DNA of 64,000 bases from Sabellastarte sp. h YS-2021 (GCA_964017235.1 OZ024930.1:151900221-151964220), one strand, 5' to 3'; shown: positions 22,961-35,375, counted from the stretch's first letter. Numbers and translations are program-made. The notes: generated from the letters alone by a model not told the origin.

Positions 22961-23532
22961 AACAGCTATCCACAGTACTTTGGTACCTTGTATTAGTGGT
23001 ACAGAATAACAAGGTCTAATGAATGTCTGAGTAATTATATGTTAAACATTCATGAATATGTAAGCTATATTTTCATGATATATCACTGTGGCATAGTAAT
23101 CAGCGAGTTATAATAAATCACCAATGAATAATAGATGTGAATAATAGATGGATAACATTCATGTATTACTACCATACTAACCATTAATAAGAAAATAAAT
23201 ACATTTATTTTCTGCAATCGCTGTTGTTCTTATTGTTCTTATAAGCATTACTTATACCTCTGCTTCCTGGACTGTCGGTGTTTGTTCCTACATTTTATTT
23301 ACGTCCTGGAGTTCTTAATCGTTTTATGAGCTTTGATTTAGATGTCACCACCGTTTTTTTTGTTGATGCCCTTCTGATACAAATATAAATTTTGTTATAT
23401 TATATATATAGTCGGTGATCATTTTCCAAACTGAATATTTTCAAGAACACAATGTCTAACGAAACAAAATGTACCAGATAATCTTACAAGGGCAGTAAGA
23501 AAACGTAACTGAGACAAAAAGTGGAAAAATTT
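22961..23532. other. AT-rich flank of element 2, no gene seen
   Basis: The stretch has scattered short direct repeats such as gaataatagatg and cattcatg, and no coding signal. Part of it may belong to the 3' end of element 2, whose terminal repeats I could not define. Confidence 0.35.
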
Positions 23533-23755
23533 CAGGTGGGCGATAATATAAGATTTTGTAACATACACGCAAACACGGTTTGCCATATAAGGCGTTTCCT
23601 TGACCTTTGCGATGATGCAATACTTGACCTAGTTAGCGTTTGGTGTGTAAACAAACCTCGATCTCTGTAAATATATTTTATTTTATTGTGACCAAATATT
23701 GGCAGTTATACACGGGTGGGGACATGGATAGACGGTTTTTCAACTTTTTGTTAAA
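23533..23755 (+). repeat. Repeat with ggtgggcgataatata end, copy a
   Basis: It starts with gtgggcgataatat and ends acacgggtggggacatgg atagacgg. The reverse complement of 28140-28322 begins and ends alike with a divergent middle. A short block (acacgcaaacacggtt) is also found reversed near 31515. The two copies face each other and could be termini of a larger element, which is unproven. Confidence 0.5.
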
Positions 23756-24589
23756 TAAACCATTCAGTAAGCTCAGAAAGGAAATTTTTTTTAGTCACTA
23801 AGTATAGGTAATGGTTATACCTTTTATGTACATGCAATAGATTTTTTAAAGTTCTTGTGTTGTTATAGCATCACTCCAAAATGTTTCACGTCAGCCATTT
23901 TCTTACTGGGGACATGGATAGACAGACGTGACAACAGTATTGATCTCTGCTGGTGTTGTTATAAATGTTGTAAGGCATGTGCTAAATATAAATGCTGGGG
24001 GGTTTCCCCAATATTGATTTCTTTTCCCTGGTGATTAAAACTGGAACTAACATTTATGTTTTGTATGTGTGCATTATGTATGTGGATATTGGATCTAGCT
24101 TATGAGTGCATTGTGTATCAATGCTCTGTAGAAAGATCAGGAAACATAATTTGATGCAATGGTATATTTGTTGTTTTGTTGTGATTTAAAAAATTAAGAA
24201 AACTAAGTTAAAGATTGTATTAAATTGAATTTGTAAATGTATTTGAAATTATTTTTGTGTGCATTTGGCAGACACACCATTGTTATGTCTTATGACATAA
24301 TGATACCACAACACAAAATAAAACTCCATTTTTTATGTTACTTATTTTTAATTTATTTATACTTTATAAATGTAATAAAAAAAACGTCCCAGATGGCATG
24401 TATGAATTTAGCTTACTTCAACATATTCATAATGCCCTCCAGTAATTGAAACAATAAAGTTCTATTGAATGCAAATTTTCAGATGCTGTGGACCCAATGG
24501 TTTTAGGTAATAAATTTAGTTAACAGGAAATTTTATCAACATAAGTATTAGTCAAGATGTTGTCTGTCTACATTAAACCATTGGCTTCA

Positions 24590-24665
24590 GAGGTGATTAG
24601 GCCTAGCCCTCTCCTTAGTGCTGTACACTAGGGTTGTGGGTTCGATTCCCACCTAGGTCTGTGAT
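24590..24665 (+). mobile_element. tRNA-derived SINE fragment
   Basis: A box-B-like sequence, gtgggttcgattcccac, is preceded by cacctaggt-type pairing partners (cactagggttg / cacctaggtc). No convincing A box or full cloverleaf is present, so it is a SINE or tRNA relic and not a functional tRNA. Confidence 0.45.
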
Positions 24666-25749
24666 ACATGTATTAAGTATGTTGCATATTAAAATAGTTA
24701 AGTAAATGTTTTGTTACCTTATTATTCCTTTTTTTCATTGGAATAAGTGATAAATATGTAAAAGTTCATATAACTGATTATGTGTTATTAAATATTTTAA
24801 AAGCTTACCTTGTGATTTCTCAGTCTTACATTGTTAAAAGGTGGAAGATTTTTGTGTGTTGTACAAATAATGGAAAATGTAACTTTAACAATTTGCTAAT
24901 GTTGAAAGTAATACCCTTAGGAAAGAACTAGTGTTACATTTTACCTGTCTTTAATTACAGAAATTTATAAACATTCGAAAGTAAACATTGGTACCAATTA
25001 ACCCATCAATTACTTTCACTTTTACAGTCCTAGTGTGAAGGTTGCGCCCCATCAGATTTATAACAAATCCCAGTTCCAAGCCCCCACCTAACAATTTGTT
25101 AGGACAAAAACTTTAATCACCAATATGTTATGCAACAACCTTAAAATTGCCTGAGTTCATTGACCTGACTCCTAATGGAGGAAGATTGACCTTAATCTTC
25201 GCAAGAGAATAATACCAATTACTATCAAGCTAACTTTCCTAGCCATATATCTTTTGTACAAATTTGATGAACCTAATTAAGGCATTTAGAAGCAAGGAAA
25301 CATGGATGAATTGGGTTAAAAAGGCAATATATGTGCCTTTGTATTTGATTTTTAAAACAAAATTTGTTTAATTTCCCAATATTTACAGCGAAAACACAGT
25401 CGATAATGCAAGATCTATGCGTTACCGCGACTCGGTACCATAACGTGTACGTGTCTTTTCACCCTAATAAAGTGACAAAAGACGTGGAAACGTGTTGTAA
25501 AATGAACTCTGACCCAATATTGAAAGTGCTTTCTTTCTAGTTAAAAGAAATGCTATTTATTATTCATGATTCACTGAGACTTCATAACAAACTTTATGTC
25601 TGTCACGCAGGTCTTTAGAACTGCAATATTATTATCAACAACTTTTAAAGAATTCCCTAATTTAGGAAATCTCCTCTTCTCTGTTTTTGTCATGTGCTGG
25701 AGAATAATACTCCCACCACTTTTCTGGATAAGTGTAAAGGCCTATATAT
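24666..25749. other. No gene or clear repeat recognised
   Basis: AT-rich sequence with only short ORFs and no recognisable motif. Confidence 0.4.
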
Positions 25750-25752
25750 AAG

Positions 25753-25954
25753 CCCCTTTTCCATATACGCGTGATGCGGTATACGGCATGCGGCTATTCA
25801 AAGTGCTATAAGTCTGATGAGTTCTGCATAAAGTATAAGTACCGGATCTGCATACCGTACACGCATATATAGAAACACTTCTTATATTTTTATTGCAAAG
25901 TTAAAATAGTCGCATATCGCATGCCGGATCACGCGTATATGGAAATGGGGCTTA
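25753..25954. mobile_element. MITE with agcccc..tttccatatacgcg TIRs and TA flanks
   Basis: The left end agccccttttccatatacgc and the right end gcgtatatggaaatggggct are inverted and flanked by TA on both sides. This fits a Tc1/mariner-type or similar TA-inserting non-autonomous element. A related partial repeat with tgtgtttccatatg follows to about 26010. Confidence 0.7.
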
Positions 25955-26635
25955 ATTCCATACATGCGGCATTCGGTATCCGGCATCCGGTTGGTGTGTT
26001 TCCATATGTACTGACATAAAATGCTACTTAGCTGAACATTTAACATTTTCAGCCAAATTCCAATATGATGGAGGTCATCAGCATGAGATGTTAAACTTTT
26101 GCAAATATTTTAAAAATACTTTACCCACATACAAAAAATAGCAAAAGGCAAATATCATAAGACAGGTATTTGAACAATGTTTATGTTGTTTTTATAGCAT
26201 TAACATCTATCCATGAAATAAAAGAAAAAACATTCAAAGTCTGGACTTACTTTACTTTACTAACATCTTTACTTACATCAGGCACACACAACATCTTAAC
26301 TAAAAATACAAGCAAACTTAAAGAAAAAAGGTGTACAACCTACAATAAAGTCCCTTTATATTGTAAGGAATATCATACTTTTACTAAATTATTTTTAGAT
26401 AACAATGTTTATATATTTTCTTGCCAAAAATCTGTTATATTTTACACTAAGCCAAGACTTGTTGTAATAATTTGGCCATCACTGCACCCAGTTGATTCTA
26501 ATAAAAACACAATGAACTACAATAATTTCCCTTCAAATGGAATTTATAAGTTAAATAATAAAACCAGTGTACAGCAATTTTCAACCATATCCTAACAAGA
26601 TGGAGGGTCTCAACAAGTGACCATTTCAGTTCAAG

Positions 26636-26873
26636 TTTTCAAGATATAAACATTTTTGTGTTTTGCAAAAAATTAAAAATGTCCGCTATATTTGGCGAGA
26701 CAAAAATATTCTGAAAATTGGCATGGCTACTCTGCAGAGATACCCAGCAGGTCAAAAATTTTGTTGAGTTCGCTCCATATAGCACGGTTTTCAAGATATA
26801 AGCATTTTTGTGTTTTGCAAAAACTTTGAAAATTCAAAATGGCCACCATTTTTGGGGAGACAAAAATTTTTGT
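26636..26873. repeat. Two ~157-bp repeat units (ttttcaagatataarcattt)
   Basis: The phrase ttcaagatataaacattttt with gtgttttgcaaaa recurs at ~26637 and ~26793. Each is followed by aaaatg(t/g)ccrcyat and a ggggagacaaaaat-like end. It lies directly outside the W fragment. Confidence 0.55.
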
Positions 26874-27530
26874 CAAGACCACTGCCGCGGTGTGTATCTC
26901 CCGCCGAGCATTAAAGGAGAAGAAATAGCTTTTCCGAGATATTCACAATTTTTCATTTTCGTGTGTGAAAGCTCTTCCAAAAGTAGGTGAATGAGTTATT
27001 TGAGAAAAATTGGCAATCTGCAATACTATTAAGAGATAATTCACATTTACTCATTTTCAGTAGGTGAATAATTAGCTATGGGTCTGAAACTTCAAGTGAA
27101 AGCTCTCCCAAAAGTAGGTGAATGAGTTATTTGAGCAAAATTTGCTATCTGCAATACTTTTAGAGATAATTCGCATTTACTCATTTTGAGTAGGCGAGTA
27201 ATTAGCTATGGGTCTGAAACTTCACCATGTGAAAGCTCTCCCACAAGTAGATGAATGAGTATTTGATAAAAATTGGGTATCCGCAATACTTTTACAGATA
27301 ATTAGCATTTACTCATTTTGAGTAGGTGAATAAATAGCTATGGGTCTGAAACTTCACAGAGTGAAAGCTCTCCCAAAAGTAGGTGAATGAGTTATTTGAG
27401 AAAAATTGACTATCTGCAATACTTTTAGAGATAATTCGCATTTACTCATTTTGAGTAGGTGAATAATTAGCTATGGGTCTGAAAGTTTCAGTTTCAGACT
27501 GAAACTTCACCAAGTGAAAGCTCTCCCAAA
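26874..27530 (-). mobile_element. Family W: reverse-strand fragment related to family Z, ~140-bp monomers
   Basis: On the minus strand the fragment ends with GGCGGGAGA (26897-26905 reversed), a 20-bp tail and CTTG (26874-26877 reversed), like families X and Z. The body is ~4 units with attcacctacttttgggaga, gaagtttcagacccatagct and gagtaaatgcgaattatctc. These are related to the Z array B monomers. The 5' end is missing, so this is a truncated copy. Confidence 0.65.
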
Positions 27531-27682
27531 AGTAGGTGTTTCCCTCAGATGAATTGGAGATGCCCCTTGCATATACATTTCTGTAAGATTAAGTGCTATA
27601 AAAGTCTAGATTAGCTAGCCTACTCCCAAACACTCTTAATGAAGGAAATGCATGTAAAGAAAAAAAAAGAAAAAAAAAAAAC

Positions 27683-27757
27683 TTCTGCCCCTGCAGGGAT
27701 TCGAACCCACAACCCCTCAGCCTTGAGTCCAGTGCTCTACCACTGAGCTATAAACTC
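27683..27757 (-). ncRNA. tRNA-like sequence / Pol III relic
   Basis: The reverse strand reads tatagctcagtggtagagca (good A box) and ggttcgaatcc (good B box), followed by a T-rich run like a Pol III terminator. The anticodon, T and acceptor stems pair poorly, so I judge it a tRNA-derived SINE head or pseudo-tRNA. Confidence 0.5.
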
Positions 27758-28139
27758 TGATGAATGTGTGGCATTGTTTGTTCATATATCAGTAGATAGT
27801 TTTGGCATAGTGGACAAGTTTTCAATCTTTTAAGGGGGCATTATGAAATTATAAATAATCGGCCTGTTTTCTTGCAAAATAAATTTTTTTACACTTTACA
27901 CAAAAGAAGATGTGTATAAATTTAATAAACAATAATAATAATTGTATTCCTTAAGATGTCTTGATATGGAGAGACATTCTGGTTGCCATAGTTATTTTAA
28001 GACAAAGCAGAATTGAAAATGTGTGTTTATGAATACAAGAGATTTTGTAGAAATAAAAAAAATACCTTGTTTCATTCATTGGATTATACAAAAGCATCTA
28101 TATACTACATCTTTAACAATTTGTAATGCTAGTGATTTT

Positions 28140-28322
28140 ACATGAACATTTAAAAAAAATGTCTATCCATGTCCCCGTCTATCCATGTCCCCACCCGTGT
28201 ACTTAAAAATTGAATAAAATAACATCGAGTATGTTTTTATATGTTGTTTCGAATATTTTAAAGATATTTTAAGTATTTCTTATATGTGGTAATTGCTTTA
28301 AACATCATATTATCGCCCATTG
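28140..28322 (-). repeat. Repeat with ggtgggcgataatata end, copy b (inverted)
   Basis: The reverse complement starts atgggcgataatatg and ends acacgggtggggacatgg atagacgg with a second ggggacatggatagac. It pairs with 23533-23755 in inverted orientation. Confidence 0.5.
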
Positions 28323-28440
28323 GGTAGCTTAATACAATAATACTGGGATATCAGGGGCTATGCTCCAAAGACTTTCAGATGCTCAATAAATGGGCGATTT
28401 TGATAAAATAACCACAGAAATCTTCATTTTAATGTGTAGC

Positions 28441-29050
28441 TGTATATATATATATATATGGCTACTGGCGGCTATATTGGCGCCTATAGCTGGCTACTGG
28501 TGGATATATGTGGCTGGTATTGATATAGATGGGTGTAGGTTGGTCATGGTATAACTGGATATATGTGGCTACTGGAATTAATCTAGATGGATGTAGGTGA
28601 CTACTGGTAGCTAGAGAGCTGCTGGTAAAAATATGGTTGGTCATGGTGTAACTGGATATAGGTGGCTACTGGCACCTACATTGGCGGCTATAGCTGGCTA
28701 CTGGTGGATGTATGTTGCTGGAATTGATATAGATGGGTGTAGGTTGGTCATGGTATAACTGGATATATGTGGCTACTGGCACCTACATTGGCGGCTATAG
28801 CTGGCTGCTGGTAGATGTATGTTGCTGGAATTAATATAGTTGGTCATGGTATAACTTGGTATATGTGGCTACTGGCACCTACATTGGCAGCTATAGCTGG
28901 GCGTAGGTGACTACTGGTGGCAAGATAGCTACTGGTAAAAATATGGTTGGTCATGGTATAACTGGATATATATGGCTACTGTCGGCTATAGCTGGCTACT
29001 GGTGAATATATGTTACTAGAATTGATATGGATGGATATGTGGTTATTGGT
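28441..29050 (+). repeat. Minisatellite (ggctactgg / ggtcatggtataactgga), ~100-bp period
   Basis: Variable units combine ggctactggcrscta, tggatatatgtggctact and ttggtcatggtataactgg. The last phrase recurs near 28541, 28648, 28745, 28838 and 28945. It begins with a short TA run. No coding signal. Confidence 0.8.
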
Positions 29051-29477
29051 GGCTATTTGTATCGGGACATCATCTGGACGAAACCAGTATTCACTGTTGA
29101 ATACATGGCTTCTCCACTACTGCACACCTTGTGGCTGCTAATTATAGCTGGCTGCTGCTTCTTCCTCCTGGCTGCTTTCTTCCCCATTGTTGGAATATAG
29201 AATTCACTACTGAATTCTGATGAATTATGGCAGCTGCGGCTATTATGTAGCAGTTCCTTATTCCTAGAATTGTGGAATTTTTGCATGTAATACAATTTGC
29301 CATATCTATCTCTGAAAAAATTATAATTTATGTGTCAATAATGTATATTTGTTATTATATTTTGTTATGAATATTGTATGAAAATATGTTTTTATTTTAA
29401 AAATAAATACATGTGCTTTCAAATAATTTTGACTTTATTGAATTTGAAACTTATTTGGATTTTGGCCAAAAAATAGG

Positions 29478-29785
29478 CATCAGGGTTTGAACCCTCTCCC
29501 ATTGGAATGCAAACTTGTTTGTGTTCTGAATGACAGAGAGCTGTGAGGGTCAGAATCCTCCCCCATTGAACTGCTAACTTGCTTGTGCTGTGGATGACAG
29601 ACACCTGTTAAGGCCAGAATCCTCCCCCATTGAAATGCAAACTTGTTTTTGCTGTGGATGACAGAGCTGTGATCGTCAGAATCTTCCCCCATTGAAATGC
29701 AAACTTGTTTGTGTTGTGGATGACAGAGAGCTGTGAGGTTTGAACCCTCCATTGTAATGCAAAATTGTTTGTGTTGTGGTGAGGG
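29478..29785 (+). repeat. Minisatellite of ~65-bp units
   Basis: Five units share cccccattgaaatgcaaact, gtgttgtggatgacagagag and ctgtgagg. ORFs on the reverse strand here are by-products of the repeat. Confidence 0.85.
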
Positions 29786-30576
29786 TTTTATTGTCACCAT
29801 TGAAACAGGTGGCAGGTTTTAAGCTATAGACGGGTAAGAATTAAGAACCCTGAACTAACTGGTGTGACTATAATGTGGGATGGTTTGAACTCGAGAATAT
29901 ATTGTCTCTTTCATTTCCTTTGTATGGTTAGGGTTTGGATGAGGTTGAATCTGGATGGGTCATTGGTGGTGAGTGTAGGTATGTTAAGTCATTGTTTGAC
30001 CTTTAACCTTGTCTCAGCCAAAATGTGTTCACCTGCCAAGGCTGCCATGCATATTTCTCTTAACCAATTATTATATGTATTTTTACTTAACTCTTCCCAT
30101 TGACGGCTGTACATCAATTAATTAATTTTACACACACATAGTTTGGGGTATACTGATAAAGGCTATCATCTTTTTGTTGAATTACTTTGTTTTAATTCTT
30201 TATCTTTACATTTATTGTCTCTCTCATAAACATTATATGGACATTTATATAAAACAAAATGGCTGCCATATCATATGTTTAATGGAAAATAGATGCTCTG
30301 AACATAAACTGGTCAGATCTCAGCATTCTTTCTCTCCTACAGCTATCCTTCACAGGATGATCCAAAAATTACATCAATGCAATTGTCCCATAATCCTTTT
30401 AGCTCCAGGCTGGCCAGCCATGTCCTGATTTCGGGACCTATCCCAGGTCTCCACGAACATCTAACTCAATTGCCAGTGTCAACAACACATCTCAAGCAGT
30501 TCCAAACACATTTACAACAATCCTCAACATCTGAACCTTCATGCCTGGTTTCCAGGAGTGAATAGCTCAAAGAACA

Positions 30577-30796
30577 AGGTAGGGGCCTCAGTGGTAACGC
30601 ACTCACCTCCCTTCTTTGATGTCTGTGGTTCAAACCTAGGACAATAAGTAGGAAAGTTGGTAGCTACTTACCAATGGTCGGTAGTTTACAGTACACAACC
30701 TTCACAAACTGTATATACTAGTTTCCTCTGCCCATAAAATTCCCCATTGTGATATGACCTATTCAGTGTTGAAAACTGTTAAAACCCAAAATAAAG
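30577..30796 (+). mobile_element. tRNA-derived SINE
   Basis: The tRNA-like head has an A box ggggcctcagtggtaacgca and a B box tgtggttcaaacc. The 3' domain has tttcctctgcccataaaa, cattgtgatatgacc, attcagtgttgaaa and an A-rich end, a layout seen in mollusc SINEs. The 3' domain also occurs reversed at 16085-16158. Confidence 0.7.
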
Positions 30797-31764
30797 CACC
30801 AAGAGAAAAACATAAGGGCACCACAGGCTTCACGAGGGCAATAAGAGAGTGTAACATGCCAAGGGTCTTGAGTTAAACTAAAGTCAAAGAGAAAGCTTTA
30901 TGTCACATAACAGAACATTTATTTACAAAATATAACAAGCATTTTGCCAGCAATTGCTGGGGCTGAATTTGGTACAAGTATTTAAGTCACAAAAGTATCA
31001 AAAATAATCAGAAATCACATTTATAGTATATACATTCAAATAATTCCCCCAGGATCATCTAAAAGAATTGAAAACAAGACATAACACTGGAAACCTACTG
31101 TCTACTAACACTTAGACCTTGGATCATACTCTATCAAAACACTGGTTCCATCCTTTATCAAGTACCATAGTAGATTCAGTACCTAAAGACATGAATTCAA
31201 TCTTTCAAAGGCACTTTAAAACATGCAGTTCTACACCCATATCATTATGCTAGCTGTGGCCTCCTCCAGCCGCAGCGGAATCCCAGTCCAGGTTGCAAAC
31301 AAAGTGGTGAATTGAGGCCAGTGGGTAAAGGTAGCTCTCTTTACCATGTAGGGTACAAGAAAATATTTTAAATGTAAATGAACTAGGTTTAAGTAACACA
31401 GATATGAAGAAAAATTAACTTCTACGATTCATTTCGCTGTGTAAACAACATGCACGTGCGTTTGTTTACACTCCAAAACCAGTGCTCTCGATATAGGTCA
31501 ATATGGCCGCGGAACCGTGTTTGCGTGTATTGAAATCCGCCCAACTTTGTATAAGTTTACTGCTTTGCGCCGTAACTTGGCACACCTTGGACACAAAATC
31601 CTTATTTGTGGTTATTAGCTGTTTAATATTGTGGATTTCTATTGATTAAAATATGCATTTAAACAAGCGCAAATTATAAATGTATAACAACAAACAGTCC
31701 AAACAATGAACGTTTAAGAAGGGTTTTAAAGGGGCGATAATATTATTTCTGCATGGAATCAGCG
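30797..31764. other. Gene-poor flank upstream of the zinc-finger gene
   Basis: No ORF of note. Around 31440-31560 there is a relatively CpG-rich patch (cacgtgcgtttgtttac, atatggccgcggaacc) that could belong to a promoter or to the repeat seen at 23533. The sequence does not decide this. Confidence 0.35.
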
Positions 31765-31927
31765 CCTCAAATTGGCACAATTTGCATACGGAAATTGCCG
31801 ATGATATTTAAATTATTTCTGTCGTCATTTCAACTTCCTTATTTGTTAAGCGGAAAATGCGCGAGTGTGGGCAATAAAGAACCATTATTATTAAATATTT
31901 TAACTTCCGTTTTGTGCCAATTTGAGG
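31765..31927. mobile_element. Short inverted-repeat element (cctcaaattggcacaa)
   Basis: 16-bp perfect inverted ends cctcaaattggcacaa and ttgtgccaatttgagg enclose ~130 bp without coding capacity. It lies just left of the hAT-like element. Confidence 0.6.
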
Positions 31928-31989
31928 TGTGTGCCATTATATGGCGCCAAGCAGTACATTTTCAATTCAAGCTGGTGTTCCCTAGGCAT

Positions 31990-32409
31990 TAGTGAGTGGA
32001 CGATTAGACCAACATTCGATTAATCGTCGGTGCTATGGTACAATTGCGTTCGGTCGTGGACAACTTCTAGAAATCGATTAAATCTCACCCTTCCTTATGT
32101 GTCTTCATATCCACGTATTTTTTATATTTTAAACAGTTTCCTTAACTTTCCTTTGATAAATCAAGAGATCTGTCACGAATTTTGGGTTTGTTTATGTCTG
32201 CCGCCATATTTACCGGAAGTGAGTGCTTTTGGTAGGTTCTAAATGTCGGAACACCGTTATTCTTAATGGATTGACAAATACTTCATCCTGGAAAGTGTTT
32301 CATGATATATTGCCTTACAGTGGAGTAAAAAAGTCGATTATGGGTCGATCATCGGTCGGAAAAATGGATGAATAATCGACCACGAAAATTGAGGCGATTC
32401 CACTCACTA
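31990..32409. mobile_element. hAT-like MITE with 8-bp target duplication
   Basis: The ends TAGTGAGTGG and CCACTCACTA are inverted and flanked by direct 8-bp copies of ctaggcat (31982-31989 and 32410-32417). An 8-bp duplication with TAGTG-type ends is characteristic of hAT. Length 420 bp, no transposase. It lies ~440 bp upstream of the first coding exon and contains gccgccat and accggaagtg, motifs resembling YY1 and ETS sites. Confidence 0.8.
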
Positions 32410-32848
32410 CTAGGCATTAATATTTTGTGTATCAGTCTGATTGAAATTTGTATTAATTTGTTTATTAATACTGGTTACACAGAAGAATTAAAATTAAAAA
32501 TTATAAGAAAAAAATGGCCCCATTTTCTGTATCTTCTATTATAGCTCCCCTAATTCATTTTTTTTTGTTCTCACAAAGGTGACCAAAGCAGAAACTCAAA
32601 GAACATATTTACTGTTATACATGTCAGGGTCTGTATTCACAAAATATTTCAGCCAAAGATTCGAGAAAAATCAACTTTTTGCTCCCAATATTTACTCATT
32701 GATGATATCAGGTCCCTGATCTATAGTTACTCATAGTTATAAGTGATAATATTAGTTTTGCAAATCAACAGCAATGTTCTTACATAATACTGACTTAACA
32801 AAAAATGACCTTTTAGTCAGTACAACATTTTTTCATTTTTCTTGACAG

Positions 32849-32899
32849 GTAATGAAGGAATGGCTGAATTAAACATTGCCTCAACTAAGCAGATTCAAG
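32849..32899 (+). CDS. Zinc-finger gene exon 1 (likely start codon)
   Basis: The exon is bounded by cttgacag and gtttgtgac. ATG at 32860 opens MAELNIASTKQIQ and ends in phase 1, matching exon 2. The frame is also open upstream to the acceptor, so coding sequence could begin in an earlier unseen exon. ATG 32860 is the simplest start. Confidence 0.65.
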
Positions 32900-33359
32900 G
32901 TTTGTGACACTTTTGCAATGATAACATATTAAATGTTTAATTATACTTGCAGATGGAAAAGTTTTGCATGGAAATAAATAATATTCATCTGATAGTTTGA
33001 ATAGATATGCGCTCTTTGAGTGCTCTTGTTTTTGAAGTTAATGTGGCTTCTGTCCAATTTAGACAGGTTACATTCAAAAGAACCACATATATTTCATGTA
33101 CATTAGTGTCATTTCACAAAATATTGCCCATGGAAATGTCATTAAATCTGGTGTCAGTAACAAAAAATATCCATAAAATTATTGGTGTTCTGCACCAGCA
33201 GTTTGTTTGTATTTTTCATAAGTTTAACCCAGGCCATATTTCAGAAGTTTATAGGGTAAATAACCTGTGATTAGTAAACCAAAGAGTACAGTGCCATTAA
33301 AACACAGAGTATAATGACATTGTTTAAATTACTTTTTGTTTACTGCATCATATTTTCAG

Positions 33360-33469
33360 AGGAATCTGCACAAGAAAATGTACATAACCGACTCCTTACA
33401 GCAGTGCTTGAAACCAAGCCATTACCAGTACATGGGAGTATGGAAACTGTGAAGAATGAATGTGTGGAG
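33360..33469 (+). CDS. Zinc-finger gene exon 2
   Basis: Acceptor tattttcag, donor gtaaggga. Phase 1 in, phase 0 out. It encodes EESAQENVHNRLLTAVLETK and continues through a short Glu-rich stretch ending NECVE. No known domain. Confidence 0.75.
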
Positions 33470-34398
33470 GTAAGGGATACAGCATTACCAGATGGTCTGT
33501 AAACCTTATGTACATGTCATGTTAGAAAGTTCAATTGGGATTTAATCAATCTAAACTTGGTGCATGGTCTAATTGAAGTTTTAACCAAGGCTAAACTTGG
33601 TAAAATGTCCATCTTGATGTTTGTTGTTGTACTCTTGCTATACATCTTGGCCTTTTTCTGACAGAAGATGGAACTTAGAGGAACCATATAAAGTCCTACC
33701 ATTTTATGGCACCATATATGATATTAATTGCTGTTTAAGGACAGACTCTGGTTGAATAACAGAAGCACAGATCTAAGTCTGTGATCCGTTTTGTTTTTAA
33801 ACTCAATTTTAACCTCAACCAATGCGATTATGTGATAATTTGAAACTGTTTGAAAGAAGATAACAAAAAAATTTTTCAATGGGTTTACTGCAAATTTTTA
33901 CAGAACTGATCTAATTTTGCTAATGTTCCTCAAGCAAATTCTGAATCCAGGATTTTTTAAATGACTTTTGTCATTATATTTATGGCAGTAGTGGAGCTAT
34001 TGGGCCTTGGCAGTCGTATGCATTCTCAGAGTGCTCCTATTGAAATGGAAATAAGCAATCTCACTTAAACAACTAAGTTAGTGTACTTAATCCCTTCAAA
34101 GAAGAAAAAGTGAAGTGCTACGCAGTTCACTTTTCTGTCAAAAATAAACTGTTATGGGTGTACTTTGATGTAAACTACTCTTGAATTATTTCTGTTTTTG
34201 GTCCAGGTGTTTCAGAAGCACTCAGGACCAACTTACCAAGGACTGTACACATAAGACTGACCTATGATGCTGAGTTATTTGTTCATTGAGTTACATAATT
34301 GATTGTTTAAAACTTGAATGTTTGTGTGATTTTGACTTCTGCACCAAATTTGTTTGATTGCACATTGACCATGTTCGTGTTTGGTTGACAAAGTCAAA
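33470..34398. other. Intron 2, left part, nothing recognised
   Basis: AT-rich intron with only short chance ORFs. The rest of intron 2 (to 35375) carries a reverse SINE at 34399-34545 and is otherwise featureless. Confidence 0.5.
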
Positions 34399-34545
34399 GT
34401 TGGGGTTTTACTTCCCATTCAACAGCCAGGGTCATATTGGGACAGGTCCTCAGCATTGCCACTTGTGGGACTCGAACCCACAGAGGTGACAGCCTATGAT
34501 TAGATGCCAAACTTGCGAACCACTAGGCCACCTAGGACCTCATCT
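34399..34545 (-). mobile_element. tRNA-derived SINE in intron 2
   Basis: The reverse strand has an A box ggtggcctagtggttcgc, a B box gtgggttcgagtcccac and a 3' domain gaggacctgtcccaatatga, cctggctgttgaatggga ending in aaaacccc. This is a typical tRNA-headed SINE. A more decayed relative lies at 38100-38260. Confidence 0.72.
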
Positions 34546-35375
34546 TTGATTGAATTTGAAATTCAACCTGATTTGGAATTTTACCAGGTTGGTAGAGATT
34601 CTTCCACCATGACATATACTTGTGTTTGTGGATCTTTTCAAAATAAGGAAAGTGGAGGATACTAGTATTTGTGTTTTTATGTACACAATAAATGAAAACC
34701 AGCCGTAGTTTTAGGAAGTGAAAACTCTTACATCTGTTAATTTGATAGATTAATTCAACTTTAGTTTCATGGAATTGATTTTGTACAACTTTTGTAGAAA
34801 TAATAAGATGTTCTTTAAGGTTTCTACATTTAATATGTCAAAAAGTACTGAATCGTTTCAAGTGTGATTTTGTCCTGGACTTGTTTTGTGTGTTTTTTTG
34901 TGCCTACATATCAATGTTTAAAATGTTTCTGGTGTAGTTATTTAAGGCTTGGGAATTCTTTGCCTATTCTTTGCCTTTAATATTCACTTTGTCATTTCTC
35001 TGTCCTGTGTCTGGAGGGGCTTAAGACGTACTTTTTCAACAGAGTCTTTCCATAGTGATCACCGAGGTTGCCCGCATTTTCATGATTAATGACCAATCAT
35101 ATGTGATAATGTGATATTGTAACTCGACATCTGTCTGGGCAGAAATTAAACACAAAAAGTCAAATTAGATTAGGTAAGACTTCTCTGGTAGTGTTTGATA
35201 CTTTTAAGTTGAAAGATCAGCCAAAGAAAGTAAATTGTTAAAACAAGTGTGAATGATGTGTGTACCATCACCATTAGCTTTTTCAGAGAACCTTTAATAC
35301 AGGTGGACTTGCCATGGCAAGAAATCTTTAGGTATGAAGTCTAAGAATATAGTTGTTAATGTTTACATTTTTCAG

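Noticed and set aside
26170..26595. 141-codon ORF
   Set aside because: AT-rich, low-complexity composition with no recognisable motif and no exon borders. Probably chance.
27683..27757. Functional tRNA gene on the minus strand
   Set aside because: A and B boxes are good, but the anticodon, T and acceptor stems do not pair, so it is listed only as a tRNA-like relic.
29478..29785. CRISPR-like array
   Set aside because: The units are contiguous ~65-bp tandem repeats with no spacers, in an animal genome.
32200..32240. Core promoter with ETS/YY1-like sites and a 5' UTR exon donor (gtaggttc)
   Set aside because: The motifs lie inside a hAT-like MITE and no start site can be shown from sequence. 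Kept only as a finding.
33007..33270. 87-codon ORF in intron 1
   Set aside because: It lies between well-supported exons 1 and 2, is AT-rich and has no domain.
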